A DNA stretch of 64,000 nt, from assembly GCA_963575745.1 (NCBI GenBank), contig CAUYUJ010012803.1:346159-410158 (forward strand), written 5' to 3'. Below, piece after piece: positions 9,472-18,448 of the stretch. Positions within the stretch are counted from its first letter, which is position 1; each line of letters opens with the position of its first letter. The notes under the pieces were generated by a model. That model was not told the DNA's origin. It made no database searches and saw only the letters and a list, made by a program, of their open reading frames with translations. The stretch is from Prorocentrum cordatum. Its lineage: Eukaryota; Sar; Dinophyceae; Prorocentrales; Prorocentraceae. Made by a program: the position numbers and the translations under genes.

Positions 9472-10641
9472 TCATAGCTCATCCTCTTCTGCAGTCTTCC
9501 CCTTCCCGGCAGCAGGTGGAAGGAAGTGCAGAGATAATTCTGCAATGCGCTTGGCCGCATCACGCAGCCCAGGTAGATCAGCAGGACAAGCTTCACCCAG
9601 CATCGGCCCCACGTGCGCGCGCAGTTGCTCCTCCGAGGCCATGGCAATACTCTCGTCGAGCTGCTGCTGCGTTTGAGGCACAGGTGTGCCAGACGCCAAG
9701 ATGGGGGTGTCGGACACGGCTTCCTCAGAGCCGTCGCCCGCGCGATGGGCAGGCTGCCGCATCGCCTGAGGAATGGCCGCCGCCATCGCCCCTGCCAGCT
9801 GCGAGCACTGCTCTTGCGCCACTCCATGCTGGGAGAGCAGCTTGCCGAGCGCCTCAACATCCATCGGCATGCCAGGAACCTTCTCGCCGAGCTCCGCCTT
9901 GGTCGGGGCGCCCCCGCACCTTGCCGACAGCCCTTGCATCTGCAGGCCCAGCGCCGCGACCTCGCCCTCCTGGGTCTGTAATTCCGCCTCGGCCACCAGC
10001 AGATGCCCCTCCAACTTCTTCCTCTGGTCCTGCAATGCGACGACGCCTTCACGCATCTTGTCCATCTCCTCCTGTCCAGACTTGAGTCGCACCGACAAGG
10101 TCTGCAGCTGCGCGTACATGTGCCTGGACGCCTGCAACTTCTGATGTATGGTCTCCTTCTCAGCGCGCAGCCCCTGCACGTAGGCCCCACACTTCCCGTC
10201 GCTGACGAACTTGCCAAGCACCGCCAGCTGCTCATCGATAGACTTGAGCCAATGCCGCAGCTCCGTGGTCTCCTCCTCACTGAGGCCCTCGACCATCGCC
10301 ACGGCGCCAGGGCCCTGCGCGTCCACGGCCATGGCGGCGGCATCCGACGTGGGGGCCGCTGCAGCCCCTTGCGTCTTGAGCCTTCTGACTTCAGACTCGA
10401 GCTCCTTGATCTTCGCCATCGCAACCTGGTACTCCTTTTCCTTCTGCCAAGGAGGGTCTCCCCCTTTCCGAAAGGAGGGAGTGGGCGGCTCCACGTGGCA
10501 CTTGAAGCAGGAAGACTTCCACATGGAGCATAATGCACACTTCTTGGCATCGGAGTGGTTCCACCATGCTTTACCCGTCCTATCATTGATACACGACTTG
10601 CACTCCCAGCGCCGCGAATGCTGCTGCCCACGCGCCGCCAT
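9472..10641 (-). CDS. LINE ORF1 protein, zinc finger plus coiled coil
   Basis: 389 codons, uninterrupted, starting MAARGQQHSRRWECKSC; the ATG lies in a TCATCATGG context. Residues 12-49 carry Cys14, Cys17, His29, Cys35, Cys38, Cys45, Cys48 and His49, a compact zinc-binding module (CxxC..H..CxxC..CxxCH). Residues about 69-91 and 120-230 are rich in heptad-like Glu/Leu/Lys (KIKELESEVRRLKTQ, EEMDKMREGVVALQDQRKKL), predicting a coiled coil. The C-terminus ends KGKTAEEDEL. ORF1 proteins of LINEs bind element RNA and multimerise; that role is inferred from position and architecture. It is intact while ORF2 is not. Confidence 0.82.
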   Translation of the reverse strand: MAARGQQHSRRWECKSCINDRTGKAWWNHSDAKKCALCSMWKSSCFKCHVEPPTPSFRKGGDPPWQKEKEYQVAMAKIKELESEVRRLKTQGAAAAPTSDAAAMAVDAQGPGAVAMVEGLSEEETTELRHWLKSIDEQLAVLGKFVSDGKCGAYVQGLRAEKETIHQKLQASRHMYAQLQTLSVRLKSGQEEMDKMREGVVALQDQRKKLEGHLLVAEAELQTQEGEVAALGLQMQGLSARCGGAPTKAELGEKVPGMPMDVEALGKLLSQHGVAQEQCSQLAGAMAAAIPQAMRQPAHRAGDGSEEAVSDTPILASGTPVPQTQQQLDESIAMASEEQLRAHVGPMLGEACPADLPGLRDAAKRIAELSLHFLPPAAGKGKTAEEDEL

Positions 10642-10814
10642 GATGAACTGCTGGGAGCTAAAGCCGCCCCTGCGCTGGCAGAGACGGCGAGCGGGCCTCC
10701 CGACACGGTCGCAGGACTAAGTGAGGGTGCCCAACCCCCACGGTGGAAGCACGAGAAATCAACTTCTGGCCGCGGACTAGCGGTATCCGTTTGGTCCCCA
10801 GGGGAACAAAGCAT
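10642..10814 (-). other. LINE 5' leader between SL relic and ORF1
   Basis: 173 nt on the minus strand. An ATG sits directly after the SL relic at 10814-10812 and opens a different 461-codon frame overlapping ORF1. That frame is Arg/Ser-rich without motifs and is treated as a shadow. Confidence 0.6.
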
Positions 10815-10836
10815 CTTGAGCCCAAATGGCTACGGA
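10815..10836 (-). other. Dinoflagellate spliced-leader relic at the LINE 5' end
   Basis: Read on the minus strand: T, CCG, then TAGCCATTTGGGCTCAAG. It matches the conserved 22-nt dinoflagellate SL at 21 of 22 positions (one T to G). Nuclear mRNAs in dinoflagellates receive this leader by trans-splicing, so its presence in the genome at the exact 5' end of a LINE means a trans-spliced LINE mRNA was reverse transcribed and inserted. Confidence 0.9.
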
Positions 10837-11012
10837 GAAAGAGGAGGAGGATGAGGAGGAGGATTAGTAGGAGGAAGAGGACGAGCAGGAGGAGGAGGAG
10901 GAGGAAGAGAGGAGGAGGAGGAGGAGGAGGCGGAAGAGAGGAGGAGGAGGAAGAGAGGAGGAGGAGGAGGAGGAGGAGGAGGAGGAGGAGGAGGAGGAGG
11001 AGGAGGTGGAGG
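10837..11012. repeat. (GAG)n array, right half of the split array
   Basis: GAGGAGGAT, AGGAAGAG and GGAGGAGG runs starting immediately after the SL relic. Pairs with the array at 4496-4714. Confidence 0.9.
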
Positions 11013-11454
11013 AGAGAGCCGGAGGAAAGGCGCGGTGGAGCCACGACGAACGACGACGACGGGAAGACGGGCGACAGTTCCAGCCCGTCCTGAGGACAGG
11101 AATGATGCCCTACGCGCTCGTTTCGCAGGGAGGCTGATTCCCTGCGGGGCCTGATCAGTGCTGGGATACCACGCTGGCGCATGGACTTGCTGATAAAAGT
11201 TGCCTCTGCGGGCAAGGGCTAGAAAGTTGGACGAACGCGCTGTGGAGCCCACAAGCCCGCGTCACCGCCGCATCTGGAGCGCGGGAGGGGTAAAGGGTGG
11301 GGGTCCCGGGGGTTGTGACCCCCCCCTTGGGGGAGCACCCCTCCCTGGGAGAAGCTTTCCCCTTCGATCCCTTGCCTCCCACACGCCTCTAGCTCCCCCT
11401 TCAAGGTCGGCGGCACCAGCCGCAAGGCCTTCACAGTAGCAGCTGCCTCAGTGG
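11013..11454. other. Unassigned GC-rich spacer
   Basis: About 440 bp. It contains a GTGACCCCCCCTTGGGGGAGCACCC hairpin region near 11315-11342 but no coding frame or shared repeat that I can support. Confidence 0.35.
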
Positions 11455-11640
11455 GCACGATCGGCGGCGAGCGAGGGCGGGAAGTGAGGAGGAGGCCTTC
11501 TCAGCAGGCGGCGGGGTTCCTCGGCAGCCCTCGTGCCTTCGGAAAAGTCCTCCGTGCCTTTGGCGGGAGGCCCAGACAAAACTTCTCAAAGGCCGGGGGC
11601 GTTCCGCTCCCTCTCGCTTCCCCACGGGCGCGCCGCCGAC
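11455..11640. repeat. Relic related to inverted-repeat family AA
   Basis: Starts GATCGGCGGCGAGCGAGGG, then GGGAAGTGAGGAGGAGGCC and TTCTCAG.AGGC, as in the left arm at 29699. The right arm is degraded (CTCGCTTCCCCACGGGCGCG). Confidence 0.5.
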
Positions 11641-11707
11641 GGGCGCTGGAAAGCAGGACGACGGGGTTGTGGAGCCCGCGGGCACGTTCGACACGGGCAC
11701 GGGAAAG

Positions 11708-11830
11708 AGCGAGGAGGAGGATGAGAAGGAGGAGGAGGAGGAGGACGAGGAGGAGGGGGAGGAGGGGGAGGAGGAGGATCAGCAGGAGGAGGAGCAGGAG
11801 GATCTCAGGAGGAGGACGAGGCGGAGGACG
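11708..11830. repeat. (GAG)n array
   Basis: GAGGAGGAGGAT-type repeats with AAG and CAG interruptions. Confidence 0.9.
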
Positions 11831-12078
11831 AGGAAGGCGGCCGGCCACGGGGCGTCCGCACCCGGCCCCGCGAGTCCGGGGCCCCGCCTGCCGTGGCCTG
11901 AGGCCTCCGCGACCCGGCCGGGGCATCCCCCTGGCGGCGCCCTGGCCAGGGCACGCAGGCGTCGGTGCTCCTGGGCACGCGCGTCAGCGCCAGCGCGCGT
12001 GCTGTCCATCAAGACCTTTCCATAGTTACGCCGCAGGCGCTGTAGTGATCTTTCGGCGGAGCTGGGAGGCGTGAGCGC

Positions 12079-12262
12079 ACACACACACACAGACACAGAC
12101 ACGGACACGGACACGGACACGGACACGGACACGGACACAGACACAGACACAGACACAGACACAGACACAGACACAGACACAGACACAGACACAGACACAG
12201 ACACAGACACAGACACAGACACAGACACAGACACAGACACAGACACAGACACACACACACAA
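12079..12262. repeat. (GACACA)n hexanucleotide array
   Basis: About 30 units of GACACA. The first seven or so carry GACACG, then the pure form runs to 12250, flanked by ACACAC. The period is divisible by 3, so every frame is open. Confidence 0.97.
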
Positions 12263-12857
12263 ACACACACACCGGGCTAACACGCGTCATGAGGATCATC
12301 GGATGTTTCACATCCCTGGGACGCAGAAGGACGTACTGGTACTGTGCTTAGGGCGGGGGGACCCCGGATCAGACCGACCCCCCCCTGGGGTCCCGACGGG
12401 TCCCTGGGGGGTCCCGTGCACACGCTCGAGCGATGCCAAGATGTGCGCCCCCGATGCTCCTGGCCCACAGGCAAGGCACGGTGGCACGACTCTGGACGCA
12501 CTCGGTGCCGCGGGGGCCGGCGGAACAGCGCAGGCCCCTGGCGCAACGCCTCCACCCCGAGGGGCCCGCCGCTGCCGGCGCGTGCAGCGCGCCAGCGGCG
12601 GCGGCGACTCGGCGGCGGCCGTCGGCCGTCGCCCTCGCGCCGGCTGCGGGCGCTGCCGTCGTCGCCGCCGCCGTCTTGGGGGTCTCTTCGCAGTCCTGGA
12701 GGCCTCTTAGGGGCGCCCTGGGTGCCTCTGGTGGGCTTTCTCTGGAGCCTCGCTGTTGGGGGATCTCCTGGGAGCGCATCTCTCGGGGGGGGGCCTCTCG
12801 GAGCCTCCTGGGCGCCTCGGAGGCCGTCTTGGGGCAGCCTTGGGCGCCTCGGGTGTG
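12263..12857. other. GC-rich spacer with a short family D fragment
   Basis: No gene seen. At 12417-12442 the words CGTGCACACGCTCGAGCGATGCCAAG match the right end of family D. From 12700, loosely repeated TTGGGG.GCCTCTCGGAGCCTC-type words resemble the degenerate family CC on the other strand. Confidence 0.45.
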
Positions 12858-13028
12858 TGACTACCTACCAGACCACCCCAACCCAACCCGAAAACCCGAA
12901 TTTCGGGTTGGGGGGGGGGTATGGGTTCCACGTGTGTTTTTCCTATGGTTCCCAACCTTCCCCCACTGGAAATCGACTGTCAATCTGAGCCTTCGGGTTG
13001 GTTCGGGGTGGTTTGGTGGGTGGTGAGT
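12858..13028. mobile_element. Family L element, copy 1
   Basis: Ends ACTACCTACCAGACCACCCC and, inverted, GGGGTGGTTTGGTGGGTGGT. Sub-terminal CCCAACCCAACCCGAA occurs on both sides. Centre carries CGTGTTTTTCC and CCCACTGGAAAT words. Same architecture at 13582 and 50519, and split at 57037/59105. No ORF. Confidence 0.82.
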
Positions 13029-13274
13029 GTGGTCCCCCCCTTCGAGGAGCCCGAGAGGCGGCGGGCGGCCCCGCGGCGCCTCCTCGCTGCCCGCGAACAG
13101 CCGCGCGGGGGGCCCGCCCTCGGGCGTCTCCTGGGGCGCGCGTGCGGGGGGGCCGCTCTCGGTGGGCCCGCCTCCCTCCCGCCATCCCCTGCGCCCTCCT
13201 TCCTCCTTCCGCCTTCCTCCTTCCATCTCCTCCTCCCTCCCCCGTCCCACGTCCCCCTCCCCCTCCCCATCCTC

Positions 13275-13396
13275 CTCAGCTGCTGCTCCTCCTCCTCCTC
13301 CTCCTCCTCCTCCTCCTCCCCCTCCTCCCCCTCCTCCCCCTCCTCCCCCTCCTCCTCCTCCTTCTCCCCCTTCTCCTCCTCCTCCTCCTCCTCAGC
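13275..13396. repeat. (CTC)n array
   Basis: CTC with CCC and TTC interruptions. Apparent Ser/Pro/Leu-rich frames are trivial. Confidence 0.93.
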
Positions 13397-13581
13397 CCTC
13401 CCTGCTCCCACTCGTGCCCCTTGCAGTCGGGCTGCTGAGATAAGGCACGAGGCCCCCTTTCTGGCCCCCAGGAGGCGCCCGCGTACACGAGGCGGGCCAG
13501 AGGAACAGGCACACGAGAGGACCGAAGGAGCACCGAGCCCCCGCCGAGCCCAGACCGATCCTTGCTTGAGCGCCTGGACCG

Positions 13582-13758
13582 ACGACCTACCAGACCACCC
13601 CAACCCAACCCGAAGACCCGAATTTCGGGTCGGGGGGGGTATGGATTCCATGCGTGTTTTTTTCCTATGTTCCCAGACCCACCCCCCCCCACTGGAAATG
13701 GAGGGCGAATTGAGGCCTTCGGGTTGGGTTGGGGCGGCTTGGTAGGTGGTGATTGACT
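13582..13758. mobile_element. Family L element, copy 2
   Basis: CCTACCAGACCACCCCAACC start and GGGTTGGGGCGGCTTGGTAG end, with the same internal words as copy 1 only 700 bp away. Confidence 0.82.
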
Positions 13759-13814
13759 CTCTAGCGGGCCAGCCCTCCCTCTGTCCCTCCCTGTTCCGTC
13801 CTCGCGCCCCTTCT

Positions 13815-14014
13815 TCGGGAGCGGCAAAGAGGGGGGTGCCCAAGAGGGGGGGGTGCAAATCATGACCGACGGCATGTGCGCGGCCCAACGGGGGGGCCAG
13901 GGACATAATGAAATAAGAAGAAGCGCCATGAAATCTGGGGAAATATCATGCCCCCCGCCATGATATCCACCCCCCCCTAGTCATCACCCCCCTCTTTCCC
14001 GCCCCCGACTTCTG
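13815..14014. mobile_element. Family N element, copy 1
   Basis: Bounded by GGCAAAGAGGGGGGTG and its inverse CACCCCCCTCTTTCCCGCC. Interior has CAAATCATGACCG, GCATGTGCGCGGCCCAA, GCGCCATGAAATCTGGGGA and CCCGCCATGATATCC. This copy provides the uninterrupted CAAATCATGACC site that is split by element M in copy 2. Confidence 0.75.
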
Positions 14015-14420
14015 GAGGAGCATCCTGGAGGCCTCGCGCGGCAGCTGGGGACGCAATGCGCGTCGGGCTCACGTCTCACTCGCGTCGGGTTCACGTCGGC
14101 CTTGCGTCGGAGCGCCGCCGCGCGAACGTCGACCCATCTCTTACACGGAGGGAACGTGCGGACTGGCTGATGCAACTGCTTCACGCCGCCAGAAACCTCC
14201 AGGATTTCCCTCGTAGTGCCTCTTCATCCACCTCCTCGTCTTCACCCTCAACTTCAGGATAGGGGAGACCGCATGGGGGGGAAGCATCAACCTGGAATCG
14301 GCGATACACCGCAGATAGATCAACGATGGGCCCCCGAGGGAGAATCCGCGAATTCCTGGGCGGGGTGGGCCATCGGATCCCTATCGACGATCAAGAGGCG
14401 GACGGGGATCCATGCAGTAG
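14015..14420. other. Unassigned spacer
   Basis: About 400 bp with a repeated GTCGGGTTCACGTC/GTCGGGCTCACGTC word and no other recognisable feature. Confidence 0.35.
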
Positions 14421-14590
14421 AAGAAAAGCAAACGCCATAAAGATAAAAACTTTTGGCGCTCCAGGCATATGCTTTAGATCTGCGCTGGATCCCCCTCCCT
14501 GGCGCTCGGACGGCGCCAAGGGGGGCCCAGCGGATCCAAGAAATCCGCGCGGAGCGCAAGAAATTTACGTGTATGGCGTGTCTTCGATGC
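14421..14590. mobile_element. Palindromic element family J, copy 2
   Basis: Left: GAAAAGCAAACGCCATAAAG and TTTTGGCGCTCC. Right: AAGAAATCCGCGCGGAGCGC and GTATGGCGTGTCTTC. The core holds GGCGCTCGGACGGCGCC. Confidence 0.65.
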
Positions 14591-14639
14591 ATCCCCCCCT
14601 GAGCCCGTCCCCCTACCTTTGCGAGCCGTACTTCTGTCC

Positions 14640-14830
14640 ATATCAACTGCAGTATGGAGTTCCGGGCTCCCTTCCCCAGAAACCCGAGGCGCACTAGATA
14701 TGGATAAATTGGCCCCCTAGAGGCTCGATTTTTATCCATGTCCAGTGCACCTCGGCCTTGTGGCGCCCCTTCCAAAAAAATCGAAGGCGCACTGGATATG
14801 GATATAAATCTTGCCCGCAAGGTACCTTTG
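14640..14830. mobile_element. Repeat family K, copy 1
   Basis: Carries TATGGATAAA, CCCCCTAGAGGCTCGA and TTTTATCCATGTCCAGTG in inverted arrangement, then CGCACTGGATATGGATA. A closely similar block lies at 50778; partial ones are at 28055 and 51428. Confidence 0.68.
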
Positions 14831-14942
14831 CCCCCCTGGCCTTCGTGCCAGATCTCGGGACGCCGCGGCGGCCGGCTGGGACGATCCCGGCACCCCCAGG
14901 GCGCTGGCGGCGAGGCGCAGCCGCTGGACCGCACCCCTAGGC

Positions 14943-15264
14943 TTAGGTCGGGCATGTCTCCCTACAGGCGGATCCTAGGGGGAACAGTGAAACCTAGTCA
15001 CTGGCCATCGCTCGGACGTCCCTTTCTTGTGTTTTTTCGGTTTCGTGCGTGGTTTTTCGCCAATTAATCAAGGATGCTCCTCGATGGTCCTCGCCGAAGG
15101 AGATGCACACGTCCGAGCGATGCCAAGCTACAGGCGGATCCTAGGGGGGACAGTGGAACCTAGTCGAAGACCACTCAAAAGTGGCCAAAGATAGTGAAGC
15201 GAAGACGTCCCCCGAATATTCTCTTGCTATTCTGGAGTGTGCCTCCTGTACGTGCTCGACGTCA
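14943..15264. mobile_element. Family A element, copy A3, interrupted by family D
   Basis: Begins TTAGGTCGGGCATGTC and ends GTGCTCGACGTCA. Flanked by CCCTAGGC (14935-14942) and CCCCAGGC (15265-15272), 7 of 8 identical. A family D element occupies 15002-15124. A 38-bp block of the A sequence (14962-14999) is repeated directly after it (15128-15165) with few differences, an unusually long duplication for a D insertion. Confidence 0.78.
15002..15124. mobile_element. Family D element, copy 1, nested in A3
   Basis: GGCCATCGCTCGGACGTCC start and ACGTCCGAGCGATGCC end are inverted. Interior GGTTTCGTGCGTG, GATGGTCCTCGCCG as in 24555 and 52661. Confidence 0.75.
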
Positions 15265-15486
15265 CCCCAGGCCAGAAAACCGCCGAGGCGCCGAGCGCCG
15301 CGGGCCGCGAGAGGTCAGAAGCCCGCACACCTTGGCTCCACCACCGCCACCAGGGACCACGAGCGGGGGGAGCCAAGGGGGGGGGCCGCCCTGCTGATGT
15401 GGCCCCCCCCCCTCTCGCTCGCGCCGCCCCGCATCCCCAGCTCGGGGAGGCAGCGTGGACCTCCTCGCCAGGAGGTGGCCCCCCTG

Positions 15487-16186
15487 GCGGTGGTGGTGGT
15501 CGTGGTGGTGGTGGTGATGGTGCTGGTGGTGTTGGTGGTGGTGGTGGTGGCGGTGGTGGCGGTGGTGGTCGTGGTGGTGGTCGTGGTGGTGGTGGTGGTG
15601 GTGGTCGTCGTGGTGGTGGAGGTGGCGGTGGCGGTGGTGGTGGTGGTGGTGGTCGTGGTGGTGGTGGTCGTGGCGGTGGCGGTGGTGGTCCTGGTGGTGG
15701 TGGTGTCGATTTCTCTTCCTCACGAGGTGGTGGTGGTGGTGGTGGTGTGGTGGTGGTGGTGGTGGTCGTGGTGGTGGTGGTGGGTGGTGGTGGCGGGTGG
15801 TCGGGTGGTGGTCGTGGTGGTGGTGGTGGTGGTGGTGGTGGTGGTGGTGGTGGTGGTGGTGGTGGTGGTCGTGGGCGGTGGCGGTGGTGGTCCTGGTGGT
15901 GGTGGTGTCGATTTCTCTTCCTCACGAGAAGGTGGTGGTGGTGGTGGTGGTGGTGGTGGTGGTGGTGGTGGTCGTGGTGGTGGTGGTGGTGGTGGTGGCG
16001 GCGGTGGCGGTGGTGGTCGTGGTGGTGGTCGTGGTGGTGGTCGTGGTGGTGGTGGTGGTCGTGGTGGTGGTGGTGGTGGTGGTGGTGGCGGTGGCGGTGG
16101 TGGTCCTGGTGGTGGTCGTGGTGGTGGTGGTCGTGGCGGTGGCGGTGGTGGTCCTGGTGGTGGTGGTGTCGATTCCTCTTCCTCAC
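15487..16186. repeat. (GGT)n array with higher-order structure
   Basis: 700 bp of GGT with GGC and CGT interruptions. A non-GGT block, TGTCGATTTCTCTTCCTCACGAG, recurs at about 15704, 15907 and 16167, so the array was expanded in segments of roughly 200-260 bp. The strand is purine/GT-rich and a candidate for G-quadruplex formation. Long Gly, Val or Trp frames are artefacts of the period. Confidence 0.95.
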
Positions 16187-16195
16187 GAGAAGGTG

Positions 16196-16260
16196 TTCCG
16201 GGCTTCCCGGCGCTGGCCTCGCCGAGAAGAGTGCACACCCTCCGAGGGATGCCGAAGCCG
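16196..16260. repeat. Family D, truncated right end
   Basis: GCGCTGGCCTCGCCGAGAA, GTGCACACCCTCCGAGGGATGCC corresponds to the last 60 bp of the element at 24555. Confidence 0.6.
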
Positions 16261-17248
16261 TCGGCGGCCCCATGGGCCGCGGCGGCGGCGAGGGGCCGAA
16301 GGTGGGGGGGGCGGCGAGCGCCAGGGGTCTCCTCCGGCTGGCGGTCCGTGCGCTGCTCCGCCTGGCCACGCCTGGGCAACGCGGACGTCATCGACGACCT
16401 CGTAGTCACAGAGGTCGTCGTCAACGACGGCGTCGTCGTCGTCGACGGGCGTCGTCGCCGTCGTGGTGGTCGTGGTCGTTGAGGTCTCTGTCGGCAACGT
16501 TGTGGTCGTCGTCGTTGTCGTGGCCGTCGTCGAAGGCGTGGTCGTGGTCATGGCTTCCTCCACCTCCTGGTCGTCCGTCCCCTGCTGGTCCCTTCCTCGT
16601 CCTGCCTCCCTCCTCCCTCCCGCCCTCCTCTCCTCCTCAACCTCCTGCGAAGTGTGATCCTCATCATGCTTCTCCTTTCTCCTTACCTCGTCATCTTCGG
16701 TACTTCCCCTTCGTCCTTGCCCCAAACCTGTTTGTCGTCGTATTCGCTGCCCTCTTCCTCGTCTTCCTCAGCCCTCTCTCTCTCTTACTCTCTCTTACTC
16801 TCTCACCTACTCTCACCTCGTCCATATGTCTCATCTCTCATCCCTCTCTCATCATCTCGATCCATCGCAAGTTTCTCATATCCCTCCCACACCACCCTCT
16901 TATTCCAATCTCGCTCCCTCTCTCTCTCTCTCTCGCTCGCTGTCTCTCTCCCGATCTCTCTATAACAGACCCTGACACGCAAAAGACAGGTTCGGCAGTC
17001 GACAAGTGAGTGGAGTCTCCAAGGTTTGCAGAACCTCAGAGTACCAAGCGCGACAATCACTCGAGTCCAAAACTGCCCTTGGTTAGCGGTATACCCATTC
17101 AGAAGAGCGACCCGCCTTATCGATCAGAACGCGGGGGCAATCAAGCAGACAGGAAGAAGCTGAAGGCGAAGGGAGGGGGGCCGAGCGGTCTTGTCTTGGA
17201 GCAGGGGTTCGGGGGGAATGGCGAGTTCGTGGCCCTTCGGGCCTGGGG
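16261..17248. other. Unassigned region with CGT-type and TC-type low complexity
   Basis: 16390-16555 is made of GTCGTCGT/GTGGTCGT words, 16770-16960 of CTCTCTC with interruptions. No convincing coding frame. Confidence 0.5.
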
Positions 17249-17613
17249 TCCGGTCGGGCATGTCCTCCTGCAGGCGGACTCCGGAGGAAAAGTGAAGAAA
17301 CATCAGACAGCATTCAAAAATTGTCAAAACTAGTCATGCAATCGTCCCAGACTATGTTTGAACTATTGCCGGGGAGACGTAAGACTCGGTTACGGGGGAC
17401 TCGGGCTGGCCTGCTGGGGCCATCATGAACATGACGAGACCCGATCTGAAACCTGACGCGAGCTCCCGCTGCAGACATCCCACGAACATCGGACCGTCAA
17501 AATACAGGACGCGCTCGTCAGAAAACGTCGGCAAACCCGAGATCCGGCTAACTCGAGTCCTACGTTTCCCCGATATTGTTGAATCTTCCTCCTGTAGGAG
17601 GGTCGGCGACTCC
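17249..17613. mobile_element. Family A element, copy A4, interrupted by family B
   Basis: Left end GGTCGGGCATGTCCTCCTGC, right end CCTCCTGTAGGAGGGTCGGCG. The interior is split by element B1. No convincing 8-bp flank remains. Confidence 0.68.
17370..17572. mobile_element. Family B element, copy 1, nested in A4
   Basis: 203 bp with inverted ends CGGGGAGACGTAAGACTCGG and, reversed, CGGGGAAACGTAGGACTCGA. The word TATTG lies on both sides (17364-17368, 17574-17578). Copy 2 at 61701 shares CTCCCGCTGCAGACA and CCACG..AACTGGAC-type words. Confidence 0.75.
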
Positions 17614-17804
17614 GAAGGGTGTGGCTTGCAAAGGGTGCGGCTTGCAGTCGGCACCCCGTGGGGCACCCTGGAGGGTGGGCGGGTGCCCCGATAGAGCTCT
17701 CCGCCGCGCCCCGAGGAGGCCCGACGAGGACAGCGTCGTGCCCCCCCGGCCCCAACGGCGCCGATCGCAAACCACACCCCGGCGTAACCACACCCTTTGT
17801 AGTT

Positions 17805-18212
17805 CGGGAGCGGCCAAGAGGGGGGTGTCCAAGAGGGGGGGGTGCAAATCATTTTGGACGCCCGAAATGGGTACCGAAAAAATGGGTACGATGCCCAACA
17901 GCAAATGCTGTCCCAAACCAACAGCGGCCGCTGTTGGGCAGGCGGCCTCCTGTCTCGAATGGACACAGGCCGCGGCGGCGTGGACAGCGGATCTTGTTCA
18001 AAATGACCAGGAACTGCTGTTGGGCACAGTACCCATTCTTTCAGTACCCATTTCGGGCGTCCAGAATCATGACCGGCGGCATGTGCGCGGCCCAGCGGGG
18101 GGGCCAGGGACGTAATGAAATAAGACGAGGCGCCACGAAATCTGGGGAAACATCATGGCCCCCGCCATGATCTCCCCCCCCCCCAGTCATCGCCCCCCTC
18201 TCTGCCGCCCCC
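17805..18212. mobile_element. Family N element, copy 2, interrupted by family M
   Basis: Same bounds and interior as 13815-14014, but the CAAATCATGACC site is opened by element M1. Confidence 0.75.
17862..18064. mobile_element. Family M element, copy 1, nested in N2
   Basis: Ends GGACGCCCGAAATGGGTACC and, inverted, GGTACCCATTTCGGGCGTCC-type sequence; interior GCCCAACAGCA / TGCTGTTGGGC inverted words. AATCAT occurs on both sides. The empty site in N1 shows one copy. Confidence 0.82.
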
Positions 18213-18448
18213 GACTTGTCCTCGAGCGCGTTCTGGCGAGGAATCCCGGGCGAGCCCGGCCTCGGCGAGGAGCCCCCGGGAGACGCAGAAGCGACGAGCC
18301 GGGCTCCAAGGCCGCCCTGCGTCCTCCCTCTTCCCGCTCCCTCGCCCGGTGCGAAGGCACTGGCCCCTCCCGCACGGCATGGTCTTCGTCGTCGGTCCTC
18401 GTCGCCGTCTTCGGCGACTGCTCGGGGGCGCCGCTCTGCCGCCCCCCT

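Larger units (their letters stand above)
4715..10836 (-). mobile_element. Near full-length LINE-type non-LTR retrotransposon (LINE-1 of this window)
   Basis: A 6.1-kb unit read on the minus strand: SL relic, about 170-nt leader, ORF1 (zinc finger and coiled coil), then ORF2 with EEP endonuclease, reverse transcriptase, RNase H and a C-terminal tail. The order and motifs are those of LINEs that carry RNase H. There is no LTR and no poly(A) at the 3' end. GAG/CTC repeats abut both ends, indicating insertion into a microsatellite. ORF1 is open, while ORF2 holds several in-frame stops, frameshifts and a secondary insertion, so the copy is immobile on its own. Confidence 0.9.

Noticed and set aside
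9429-10814. A 461-codon minus-strand frame opening at the first ATG after the spliced-leader relic
   Set aside because: It overlaps ORF1 in another phase, is Arg/Ser/Pro-rich with no motif, and looks like a shadow of the GC-rich ORF1. The zinc-finger/coiled-coil frame is far better supported.
12071-12280. Thr-Asp, Val-Ser and Cys-Leu repeat proteins from the GACACA array
   Set aside because: The hexamer keeps every frame open.
15181-17009. Frames of 400-590 codons rich in Gly, Val, Trp or His over the GGT array
   Set aside because: They are translations of trinucleotide repeats and are open in all phases.
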